Source: a bacterium (GTDB taxonomy: Bacteria > Latescibacterota > Latescibacteria > Latescibacterales > Latescibacteraceae). From it: a stretch of 42,657 nt of DNA. Position 1 is the stretch's first letter. Each line of letters starts with the position of its first letter. A model generated the notes under the pieces. That model was given only the letters and a program-made list of their open reading frames with translations. It was not told the origin of the DNA and searched no databases. The stretch lies in the NCBI GenBank assembly GCA_021372535.1, contig JAJFUH010000007.1, forward strand, positions 1-42,657. Reading direction: 5' to 3'. Of this stretch, positions 36,686 through 42,657 are shown in pieces. A program made the position numbers and the translations under genes.

Positions 36686-36922
36686 TTACTCTGCCAGTTT
36701 TTCCTTCGTCATTTGAATGAGTTTATTGCAGCAGCCGGTGACTTCGAAGACCATGTTTTCAAGGTTGTCGCCTTTAACAACGATCGTCGGGGCTTTATCG
36801 TGATCGGGACAGCGGAAATCCCCGACACGCCTGTCGATGAATTCAGCGATTTTTTTCCGGGTAGCCTCATCGATTTTGTTCGGGTCTCCGGCTCTTCCGT
36901 CAAATACCATGCCGAGTTCCAT
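36686..36922 (-). CDS. Small Cys/His protein, first gene of the Wsp-like operon
   Basis: The 78-residue protein is not assigned to a named family here. An N-terminal helix-rich part (DEATRKKIAEFIDRRV) is followed by a C-terminal half with Cys38-x2-His41 (RCPDHDKAP) and an adjacent Cys64-Cys65 pair in VTGCCNKLI, which could bind a metal or undergo redox change. Small conserved proteins with this CPxH...GCC pattern occur in other genomes, to my recollection, without known function. It has an AAGGA ribosome-binding site and lies 21 bases before the Cache receptor gene, so it is likely co-transcribed. The coding call rests on the ribosome-binding site, the spacing and the conserved-looking motif. 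Confidence 0.75.
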   Translation of the reverse strand: MELGMVFDGRAGDPNKIDEATRKKIAEFIDRRVGDFRCPDHDKAPTIVVKGDNLENMVFEVTGCCNKLIQMTKEKLAE

Positions 36923-37023
36923 AGTTTTGTCCTTATAGATTATTTACAACTGTTTATTTTTATCACAGAAGGTAACCGATTCGCCCCCTCTGTGTCCCTT
37001 CCGATACTTTCTCACAAGATAGT

Positions 37024-37052
37024 ATTAAACAGTTGAAAAAAGGCTAAGTCAA
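37024..37052 (-). promoter_or_regulatory. Candidate promoter of the Wsp-like operon
   Basis: Read on the minus strand, TTGACT (37052-37047) and TTTAAT (37029-37024) are 17 bases apart. They lie about 100 bases before the start of the small Cys/His gene. Both hexamers and the spacing are identical to the candidate tssB promoter at 6966-6994. The prediction rests on sequence alone. Confidence 0.45.
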
Positions 37053-37360
37053 GATATATCTTCGTTAAAATAGCCGCCCTTTATAAAAACAAGCCTTTTG
37101 GGAAACCATTGTATACCGTAAAACCGGCTGTGACCTGTACCAGCTTTTTGTACCACTCCCAAGCCACTCCCCGGGCCGGTGAGGCGTTCCTTTATAATGT
37201 CCGGGCACCTGAAGACATCGGTGAGAGAATCCGGCTGCGAGAAGGAAACACATCGCTTCCGGCGCAATCAATTCCCGGTTATGGACATGTATGAACACTA
37301 CTTGCTCTGAATTTATAAGAAAATGGTGGGGATATGGTTGGGGATAAAACATTTTAAGCA

Positions 37361-37392
37361 TAAAAATGGGGTTGAGAATAGTTTCTAACCCC
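37361..37392 (-). terminator. Terminator after the initiator tRNA gene
   Basis: On the minus strand GGGGTT (37392-37387) pairs with AACCCC (37373-37368), with four more inner pairs after a one-base bulge. The stem is followed by ATTTTTA. It begins 12 bases past the tRNA CCA end, a normal distance for a single tRNA transcript. Confidence 0.6.
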
Positions 37393-37404
37393 TTATTTTC
37401 ATTA

Positions 37405-37481
<77 letters not shown>

Positions 37482-37499
37482 ACACAATTTCAGACTGAT

Positions 37500-37528
37500 A
37501 GTATACAGAATAAAAGAATCTTTGTCAA
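37500..37528 (-). promoter_or_regulatory. Consensus promoter of the initiator tRNA gene
   Basis: On the minus strand TTGACA (37528-37523) and TATACT (37505-37500) are separated by 17 bases, and the tRNA begins 18 bases after the second hexamer. This near-perfect match indicates a standard housekeeping sigma factor in this organism and gives a reference for judging the weaker promoters in the window. Confidence 0.8.
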
Positions 37529-37581
37529 GCAATGATTCTTCCTGTATAAAACCATAAAGAGAACTATACAAGAGCATGATT

Positions 37582-37679
37582 CACTGTGTTTTCAGGCATG
37601 GTATCCGGATTCGGGGGCACAGGGTCAGTCATGCCGTTATACCGGGCATTACGGGATGTACCATCCTTTGAACACAGTG
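37582..37679 (-). repeat. Long-range inverted repeat downstream of the NifX-like gene
   Basis: CACTGTGTT (37582-37590) and AACACAGTG (37671-37679) are perfect inverted copies. ATGGTA (37598-37603) and TACCAT (37659-37664) continue the pairing inside. The structure starts directly after the stop of the NifX-like gene and may form a large 3' hairpin. It has no T-run. Confidence 0.4.
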
Positions 37680-37681
37680 CA

Positions 37682-38017
37682 TCAGTGATCGCAGATATTA
37701 TCCCCGCCTTCCAGCTGACCCGTCGCACACATCGAAGCGAGAACTTCGGGCGGTTTCAATGGCGCTCCGACAACCACGGAGATATTATTCTCCGCAAAAA
37801 GACTCTGAGCTCTCGAACCCATGCCGCCCGCAATGATATGTGTAACCCCGAGAGAGTGCAGCCACGCGGGAAGCACTCCGGGTTCATGAGGAGGTGGAAT
37901 GAGGTTTTCACGGCTGATGACGGTTCCGTTGTCATCGACTATCATAACTGCAAACCGGTCGCAGTGACCGAAATGCATCGCCAGACTGTTTTCCGTAAGC
38001 GGAACGGCAATTTTCAT
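37682..38017 (-). CDS. NifX/NifB-like dinitrogenase iron-molybdenum cofactor domain protein
   Basis: The 111-residue product is a single NifB/NifX/NafY-type domain (MKIAVPLTENSLAMHFGHCD start, IIAGGMGSRAQSLF middle). In nitrogen fixers such domains bind iron-molybdenum cofactor precursors. Stand-alone versions next to MinD/Mrp ATPases are common in anaerobes that do not fix nitrogen, and their role in metal-cluster handling is inferred. A ribosome-binding site GGGAG precedes the ATG. No nif structural gene is present in the window. It is the last gene of the block, 54 bases after mrp. Confidence 0.88.
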   Translation of the reverse strand: MKIAVPLTENSLAMHFGHCDRFAVMIVDDNGTVISRENLIPPPHEPGVLPAWLHSLGVTHIIAGGMGSRAQSLFAENNISVVVGAPLKPPEVLASMCATGQLEGGDNICDH

Positions 38018-38071
38018 CGAATAACTCCCTTCCTGACTGTTTTCAACGTATGAGGTTTTGTACGGTTTTTC

Positions 38072-38884
38072 CTAAGACATGAATGCCTGTATGACGGTTT
38101 GAAACGCCTTGGATGCCTTGGATTCGGTGTTTTTGAGAATGAACGGGGTACCGTCATCGCACGATGAGACAATGACAGGATCGATCGGGATTCTTCCGAG
38201 GAATGGCACGTTCATTTCCCGTGCGAGCGCTTCGCCGCCCCCGGTGTTGAATATATCGACACTGTTGCCGCAGTGAGGACACACGAATCCGCTCATGTTC
38301 TCGATAATTCCCTTCACGGGGAGATTGACCTTACGGCAGAAGGTTATGCTCTTGCGCACATCCTCGATTGAAACCTGCTGGGGAGTCGTGACTATGACCG
38401 CTGTTGCCTTTGGAGCGGTGAGCTGTGCGATGCTGAGCGGCTCATCTCCGGTGCCCGGCGGCGAGTCGATGACGAGGTAATCGAGCGTTCCCCACTCCAC
38501 ATCGGCAATAAACTGCTGTATCACGCTGTATTTCAACGGACCGCGCCATATGACCGCATCACCGCGGTCCTGAAGCAGGAATCCTATAGACATGACCTTT
38601 AGATTCACCGTAAACTCAACAGGGAGCATGGAATTTTCGCTGTATAAAATGGGCGATCCCGAAAGACCCATCATGGACGGTATACTGGGCCCATGAATAT
38701 CGACATCAAGGAGACCGACTTGTTTCCCCGCGCGGGCAAGTTCTGTTGCGATATTGACGGCAACGGTGCTTTTTCCAACTCCCCCTTTTCCAGAGAGAAT
38801 GAGAAGAATGTGGTGTATGGATGCAAGCCTTTTGCTGATTTTTTTGTCGGTCTCTTCCTGTGAAGAGTTTGCGGGACTGTTCAT
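38072..38884 (-). CDS. mrp: Mrp/NBP35-family iron-sulfur carrier ATPase
   Basis: Mrp (ApbC) proteins bind and transfer [4Fe-4S] clusters with help of a P-loop ATPase. The 270-residue protein has the deviant Walker A motif SGKGGVGKST at 31-40, LDVDIHGPSIP, a Walker B-like LVIDSPPGTGDEP, and a CPHC motif near 201-204 that would bridge a cluster between two subunits. The start at 38884 (MNSPANSS) has GGAGA 8-9 bases upstream; the longer frame from 38989 adds 35 residues without family support. It lacks the N-terminal DUF59 domain, as in the NBP35 type. Confidence 0.9.
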   Translation of the reverse strand: MNSPANSSQEETDKKISKRLASIHHILLILSGKGGVGKSTVAVNIATELARAGKQVGLLDVDIHGPSIPSMMGLSGSPILYSENSMLPVEFTVNLKVMSIGFLLQDRGDAVIWRGPLKYSVIQQFIADVEWGTLDYLVIDSPPGTGDEPLSIAQLTAPKATAVIVTTPQQVSIEDVRKSITFCRKVNLPVKGIIENMSGFVCPHCGNSVDIFNTGGGEALAREMNVPFLGRIPIDPVIVSSCDDGTPFILKNTESKASKAFQTVIQAFMS

Positions 38885-39010
38885 GCTGTTTTCTCCATAA
38901 GTGGAAATGCTGCGATGGGATAATTGACAAATACATATTTCATTAACGGGCGTGTGAAAATGATATTTTCTCACCGCCTTTTTGTTCATTCATTTGATCT
39001 GGCACCGGTG

Positions 39011-39931
39011 TTATGAAGCATTATCCTGTTTTTCAGGCAGGGACGAGAGTTTTTCATGTACCTTTTGCCACAAGGCACGCACATCCTGTGTGACAGGGGA
39101 ATCGGTGAATTCGACCACACACGATCCCTGAACCATGGAATCTGTTACCGCACGGTCATATCTGATGGTTCCGAGCACATCGATCCCCCTGCTCTGTACC
39201 TTTTCAGAAATGACGCGGGTCATATCCCCGTTCAGGTCCCACTTGTTGATGGTTACCGCCAGGGGAATACCGAAATGTCCGGCAAGCTCGATAACCCGCT
39301 CAAGATCATGAAGACCCGATTTTGTCGGCTCGGTTACCGCCAGAACCATGTCTGCTCCTGTGATTGAGGCTATGACAGGGCATCCTATGCCGGGTGAGCC
39401 GTCCACGATGATCGTATCGAGACGATCCCGCGCGGCGATATTCCGCGCTTCGTTACGGATGATGGTGACCAGTTTCCCGGAATTTTCTCCTCCGGCATGG
39501 AGCTTTGCGTGTACCAGCGTTCCATGACGGGTATCCGAAATGAACCACTGTCCGTTGACTGTCGGAGTGAACTCAATAGCCCCTTCAGCGCAGAAATGGG
39601 CGCAAACTCCGCATCCCTCGCAGGCAAGTGGATCGACCCGGAATGTTTTTGGGAATGTGCCGTTTCCGGGCCCGTCTAAGAAAATAGCGTCGAATCGGCA
39701 CAGTTCTTCGCATTTACCACATGCCGTACAGTGCCCCGGTTTGATCCGGGCGGTTTTCCCGCCGACAAAGTCATTTCGATGGAGTACTTTCGGATTGAGC
39801 ACTATATATAAATCGGCGGCGTCCACATCACAATCAGCAAGCACTTCCCGTTTCGCCAGTGCGGCAAACGAGGCGACCACCGAGGTCTTGCCAGTCCCAC
39901 CCTTGCCGCTAATGACCACAAGTTCTTTCAC
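39011..39931 (-). CDS. MinD-type P-loop ATPase with inserted 2x[4Fe-4S] ferredoxin domain (first copy)
   Basis: The 306-residue protein begins MKELVVISGKGGTGKT, a deviant Walker A motif (8-16), and carries an inserted ferredoxin domain with two full cysteine sets: Cys68, 71, 74, 78 and Cys104, 107, 110, 114. It ends with the MinD/ParA fold, including TIIVDGSPGIGCPV. Such ATPases come in pairs beside NifX-like and Mrp genes in anaerobes; their precise role is not established. The start is GTG with AAGGAA just upstream. It shares domain layout with the gene at 41470-42321 but is clearly divergent, so the pair is an old duplication. Confidence 0.88.
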   Translation of the reverse strand: MKELVVISGKGGTGKTSVVASFAALAKREVLADCDVDAADLYIVLNPKVLHRNDFVGGKTARIKPGHCTACGKCEELCRFDAIFLDGPGNGTFPKTFRVDPLACEGCGVCAHFCAEGAIEFTPTVNGQWFISDTRHGTLVHAKLHAGGENSGKLVTIIRNEARNIAARDRLDTIIVDGSPGIGCPVIASITGADMVLAVTEPTKSGLHDLERVIELAGHFGIPLAVTINKWDLNGDMTRVISEKVQSRGIDVLGTIRYDRAVTDSMVQGSCVVEFTDSPVTQDVRALWQKVHEKLSSLPEKQDNAS

Positions 39932-40046
39932 GTTTCCTTATCCTCAACTTAAATAGGGATTTTCGTTTCTCAGCCAAGACAAGTTCGGTATAACGCCGTT
40001 CGATTGTCAGAAGCTTGAGCGTTCTGCTGAATTTTTACATGTAATG

Positions 40047-40535
40047 TTATTGATAACCGCGTTTCCCGAGCAGCCTGGCGGTTTCCTCGTCCACTTTGTC
40101 TTGCCAGCCGTTGCGAGTCGTTTCTATTCTATCAAACTTGGCCGTGTATGGCTTGATATCAAGGAGTGGCGTGCCGTCCAGGATGTCTACGCTATCAAGA
40201 TGAAGCACGTTACCTTCGCGGCGTATTAATTCGACAATGCTCAGCCCTATGGTATTGGGGCGGCAAGGCGCTCGCGTCGCGAACACGCCTCGCTCAACAT
40301 CCTGGAGAAACGGCTTCACCAGAAGCCTGGTGGGTCCTGCTTGGTGGAAGTGGCAGATGAGATAGATATGTGAAAAACCATCCAGATCGCGGAGACCGTC
40401 GACAAACTCTGGGAATAACACTGCCATGCCCTTACAGCCCTTCGCGTATGCTGGCTGGATGGGTGTCCGTTCCGTGGCGACATGCTCGCTGTGGATAACA
40501 CCGATGGGTTTGTAGGTAATAATGGTTTCGCTCAT
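40047..40535 (-). CDS. trmO: tRNA methyltransferase TrmO (TsaA/YaeB family)
   Basis: TrmO uses S-adenosylmethionine to methylate N6-threonylcarbamoyladenosine at tRNA position 37. The 162-residue protein shows the family blocks IGVIHSEH at about 11-18, RTPIQPAYAKGCKG, LRDLDGFSHIYLICHFH, and RGVFATRAPCRPNTIGLSIV. It lacks the C-terminal extension of the E. coli enzyme and resembles the short form frequent in anaerobes and archaea. The ATG at 40535 is preferred over a TTG at 40541; GGAGAGGGG lies upstream. Its presence among iron-sulfur ATPases is a recurrent but unexplained neighbourhood. Confidence 0.88.
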   Translation of the reverse strand: MSETIITYKPIGVIHSEHVATERTPIQPAYAKGCKGMAVLFPEFVDGLRDLDGFSHIYLICHFHQAGPTRLLVKPFLQDVERGVFATRAPCRPNTIGLSIVELIRREGNVLHLDSVDILDGTPLLDIKPYTAKFDRIETTRNGWQDKVDEETARLLGKRGYQ

Positions 40536-40593
40536 GCCCAATGCCCCTCTCCATCCGCCGAGATTGAAAACGTAATTTTTTTTGGCATTTTTC

Positions 40594-41037
40594 TCAATTG
40601 TACAACTCCATTACATTGCGAGGCTCCACAATGAGGTGGTCTGCGAGCACTTTCATATCCGCTTCATCCCAGAAGGAAAGTTTGCTGTGGGTTTCCATGT
40701 ATTTTAATGGAATGGGATGAGTCCCGATAACCACCGGCAGACCATAGCGCGTTTCGATAAATGCCTTGAATTGACAGATGTAGGGACAGGGGGGATAGCC
40801 CACCACCAGACCGGTAGCAAGGTGGACGACGTCGCACCCGTTCTTCACAAACTCCGCGGGAACATATTCTACGTTTCCCCCCGGGCAGCCGCCGCAGCTC
40901 GAATAACCGATAATCTCCACTGGCTCGTCTGCGGCGTACCGGGAAAAGCCGCCATGACGCTCGCGCAGCGCCCGGAAACATTTGCCGCCGCCGCAGTCCC
41001 GATAACGGGCGCAGATGATGATTCCTATTCTTATCAT
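40594..41037 (-). CDS. CGGC-domain protein
   Basis: The 147-residue product matches the CGGC domain family, small cysteine-rich proteins of unknown function that probably bind metal. Visible cysteines are Cys9, Cys15 and Cys20 in CARYRDCGGGKC, Cys48 and Cys51 in SSCGGCPGGN, and Cys83 and Cys87 in PPCPYICQF. His110 and other polar residues lie in VVIGTHPIP. It is 16 bases after the PPOX-fold gene and probably co-transcribed with it. The family match is good; the function is unknown. Confidence 0.87.
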   Translation of the reverse strand: MIRIGIIICARYRDCGGGKCFRALRERHGGFSRYAADEPVEIIGYSSCGGCPGGNVEYVPAEFVKNGCDVVHLATGLVVGYPPCPYICQFKAFIETRYGLPVVIGTHPIPLKYMETHSKLSFWDEADMKVLADHLIVEPRNVMELYN

Positions 41038-41053
41038 TTCAGACCCTTCTCAA

Positions 41054-41431
41054 TTACACAATTTTTTCCGCTCCGCTGTACACTTCATCAATCAAGAGCA
41101 CCGCCGCGGCATGCACGGGATACTTGGGATCGAGACAGTCCTTCAGGAACTCACGGATTTCTCCGCTCTCCTGATATTCGATCATTCCTTTCATCTGGTA
41201 GGCCTTTTTCTCTTTCGTGATGAACAGGAGGGACCCCCGGCTTCCAGCGCGGATGTTCTCGCGGGTCTTGTTAAAATAGTTATCGGCGATAGCTATCCGA
41301 TCATCGCCGTGAAGGAATACGCAGGTGACATAAATGGAATTGGGGTTCCCGTTCCGGTCCACGGTGGTGAATATGGCCGGTCCCTCACGGTTTTCCCAGG
41401 CTTTTGTTATCATTTCCGGCAATGAGGTCAT
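41054..41431 (-). CDS. Pyridoxamine 5'-phosphate oxidase-fold flavin-binding protein
   Basis: The 125-residue protein has the split-barrel PPOX fold pattern: ENREGPAIFTTVDRNGNPN, a strand with IYVTCVFLHGDDRIAIAD, the FNKTRENIRAG turn, and SLLFITKEKKAYQMKG. Small proteins of this type bind FMN or heme-like cofactors; the substrate is unknown. The start at 41431 is preferred because AAGGAA lies 7 bases upstream; the frame extends to 41473 and would overlap the MinD gene, but that N terminus has no family support. The location between iron-sulfur and CGGC genes suggests a redox role, as inference. Confidence 0.8.
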   Translation of the reverse strand: MTSLPEMITKAWENREGPAIFTTVDRNGNPNSIYVTCVFLHGDDRIAIADNYFNKTRENIRAGSRGSLLFITKEKKAYQMKGMIEYQESGEIREFLKDCLDPKYPVHAAAVLLIDEVYSGAEKIV

Positions 41432-41469
41432 GTTGAGATTCCTTTTTATACAGCTTACGTTGATTGCCG

Positions 41470-42321
41470 TCACATGGCTTCACGCTCTATTGCTTCCCAG
41501 GTGATGCGAAATGTTTCGCCATAGAGCGGTAAAAGCGTATCGAGCAGTTCTCCACGAGAATATGCTTCCGCTACCCGTCGGTCATCGGGGATTCTCCCCA
41601 TGATCTGGATGGCGTGTTTCTTGCAGTACTTCTCCGTGTCTTGTGTCCCGATATCTGCACGGTTGATGAAGACCCCAAACGGAATCCGGAGCTCACGTAC
41701 TGCATCCACCGCGAGCCTGAGGTCATTAAGGCCGAACGGGGTTGGCTCGGTGACCAGAAGAACGTAATCCGCGCCTCGTATTGAAGTGACCATCGGGCAT
41801 GAAGTACCGGGAGGGCAGTCAAGAATCGTAATCCCCTCCCCGGGAATGCGCATTTTTACCTTACGGATGAGCGGAGGAGAAAGCACCTGACCGACCTGCA
41901 ATTTGCCGTGCATGAATCGAATACCGTTTCTCTTGCCGGTCTCGATGATACCTATCTCCCGTTCCGCCTCCGTGATCGCGCCCGATGGGCAGACAAGGAC
42001 ACATCCGCCGCAGGCATGACACATCTCGGGGAATACGAGCGGTTTGTCCATGATCAGGATCACGGCGTTATACTGGCAGATTTCCTGGCATTTCCCGCAG
42101 GAGATGCAGCGTTCCTGGTCAACAACGGGATAAGGCATGGTTGCCTTGACCGTCTCCTGCATCACCGGTCGAAGGAATAGATGGCCGTTCGGTTCCTCTA
42201 CATCGCAATCCACGTAGGCAACCGCAACACCCGTTTCGGCAAGCACGGCGGCCAGACCTACCGCCACCGTGGTCTTGCCGGTGCCACCCTTGCCGCTCGC
42301 TATCGCAATATGCTTTACTAT
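41470..42321 (-). CDS. MinD-type P-loop ATPase with inserted 2x[4Fe-4S] ferredoxin domain (second copy), non-canonical start
   Basis: The protein is a partner of the one at 39011-39931. Counting from an ATA codon at 42321 it has 283 residues: the deviant Walker A motif SGKGGTGKTT at 9-18, two ferredoxin cysteine sets (Cys72, 75, 78, 82 and Cys101, 104, 107, 111), and a C-terminal MinD fold with ITILDCPPGTSCPMV. The first canonical start in frame is the GTG at 42267, which lies inside the P-loop and would destroy it. Upstream of the P-loop the frame offers only ATA (42321) or ATC (42324) before a TGA at 42327. GGGAG sits about 6 bases before the ATA. Either a rare start is used or one base differs from the true sequence. 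Confidence 0.85.
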   Translation of the reverse strand: MVKHIAIASGKGGTGKTTVAVGLAAVLAETGVAVAYVDCDVEEPNGHLFLRPVMQETVKATMPYPVVDQERCISCGKCQEICQYNAVILIMDKPLVFPEMCHACGGCVLVCPSGAITEAEREIGIIETGKRNGIRFMHGKLQVGQVLSPPLIRKVKMRIPGEGITILDCPPGTSCPMVTSIRGADYVLLVTEPTPFGLNDLRLAVDAVRELRIPFGVFINRADIGTQDTEKYCKKHAIQIMGRIPDDRRVAEAYSRGELLDTLLPLYGETFRITWEAIEREAM

Positions 42322-42403
42322 GATTCACTCCCGGGATAAAAAACACCCCTGTTTTTGATAGTTCATCGACAGTGCTGTGCCATGAACAGGTTTTGTGGTT
42401 TTT

Positions 42404-42541
42404 ACCAAGTTGCATTCATTGAAGTAATAAACTGTGCAATAAACCCTGAAATAAATTCAGGGTGACGTAAACTCCGTCATGCTGAACTTGCTTCAGCATC
42501 TTTTTAAATTACTGCGAATACCTGTTCGAATGCAACTAGGT
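42404..42541. repeat. Palindromic repeat element with terminal inverted repeats
   Basis: The ends ACCAAGTTGCATTC (42404-42417) and GAATGCAACTAGGT (42528-42541) are inverted copies with 13 of 14 matches. Inside are two 8-bp hairpins with 5-base loops: ACCCTGAA/TTCAGGGT (42443-42463) and ATGCTGAA/TTCAGCAT (42479-42499). TGACG (42463-42467) and CGTCA (42475-42479) make the two hairpins mirror each other. This resembles a MITE or a dispersed REP-like element. No target-site duplication is obvious. Confidence 0.65.
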
Positions 42542-42640
42542 ATTGGATCACCCGGGCAGGACCGGCATTTTTATTCCTGAGCCATTACCCTGCCCGGATG
42601 GTGTCGTAACCGAACTGTATCAGTCTTTCTGTTCCTTTTC

Positions 42641-42657
42641 AGATCGGAAGAGCACAC
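42641..42657 (+). other. Illumina adapter sequence (artefact)
   Basis: The last 17 bases, AGATCGGAAGAGCACAC, are identical to the start of the common Illumina TruSeq read adapter. They are not genomic. The assembly ends in untrimmed adapter, so the few bases before it should also be treated with caution. Confidence 0.95.

Larger units (their letters stand above)
36923..37404. other. Intergenic region upstream of the Wsp-like operon
   Basis: This gap of about 480 bases holds the candidate operon promoter (37024-37052) and the terminator of the tRNA gene (37361-37392). Short frames at 37049-37267, 37065-37361 and 37109-37294 have no recognisable product and no ribosome-binding site. No IS element was recognised. 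Confidence 0.6.
42322..42657. other. Non-coding contig end with palindromic repeats
   Basis: No gene is visible in these 336 bases. They hold the upstream region of the MinD gene, a repeat element bounded by inverted ends (42404-42541), and a 9-bp inverted repeat CCGGGCAGG (42552-42560) with CCTGCCCGG (42589-42597). Sequencing adapter fills the last 17 bases. No clear promoter for the minus-strand MinD gene was found. Confidence 0.7.

Noticed and set aside
37065-37361. A 98-residue minus-strand frame before the tRNA
   Set aside because: No family match, no ribosome-binding site, and it runs into the tRNA terminator.
37682-38017. Evidence for a nitrogen-fixation cluster
   Set aside because: Only a stand-alone NifX/NifB-like domain is present; there are no nifHDK or nifENB genes, and such domains are common outside nitrogen fixers.
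42331-42356. Hairpin AAAAACA-CCCC-TGTTTTT upstream of the second MinD gene
   Set aside because: Although perfect over 7 bp, the stem is A/T pairs except one and is too weak to call as an attenuator or operator without other evidence.

Overview
The window looks like chromosomal DNA from an uncultured, Gram-negative, probably anaerobic bacterium of about 50-55% GC by eye. The evidence is a type VI secretion system (T6SS), membrane chemoreceptors, and a block of MinD/Mrp-type iron-sulfur ATPases of the kind common in anaerobes. The lineage cannot be fixed from sequence alone. The gene content would fit Desulfobacterota-like groups or FCB-group candidate phyla. The right end runs into Illumina adapter sequence, so the window ends at a contig end.

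Region 1 (1-24164, + strand) is a T6SS locus: tssK (3' part), tssL, tssM, tssA, tssB, tssC, hcp, tssE, tssF, tssG, tssH/clpV and vgrG. A spike-loading module follows: a DUF2169-pentapeptide fusion, a second pentapeptide protein, a DUF3540 protein, a DUF4150 PAAR-like tip protein, and an unrecognised 258-residue protein. TssJ is not in the window and no classical toxin domain was recognised. A structured repeat of roughly 480 bp splits tssL from tssM.

Region 2 (24170-24950, + strand) continues the same gene string with an RsbW-like serine kinase/anti-sigma factor and a STAS anti-anti-sigma factor. Together they form a partner-switching pair.

Region 3 (24993-36922, - strand) converges on region 2. 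In transcription order it encodes a small Cys/His protein, two WspA-type chemoreceptors, CheW (WspB-like), a CheR-CheW fusion (WspC+WspD), a CheA with two HPt domains and a C-terminal receiver (WspE-like), CheB (WspF-like), and a response regulator. This is the gene order of the Wsp pathway, except that the WspR-type diguanylate cyclase is replaced by a receiver-PP2C/SpoIIE phosphatase. The natural substrate of that phosphatase would be the phosphorylated STAS protein at the end of the T6SS string. The main hypothesis is therefore a Wsp-like chemosensory array that controls a T6SS, or a shared target, through serine partner switching instead of cyclic di-GMP. This coupling is inferred from domains and synteny only.

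Region 4 (37405-42321, - strand) holds an initiator tRNA-Met with a consensus promoter. It is followed by a cluster with a NifX/NifB-like protein, Mrp/NBP35 ATPase, two MinD-type ATPases with inserted 2x[4Fe-4S] ferredoxin domains, TrmO, a CGGC protein and a flavin-binding PPOX-fold protein. The second MinD gene has no ATG/GTG/TTG start upstream of its P-loop. The last 336 bases are non-coding, with nested palindromic repeats, and end in 17 bases of sequencing adapter.
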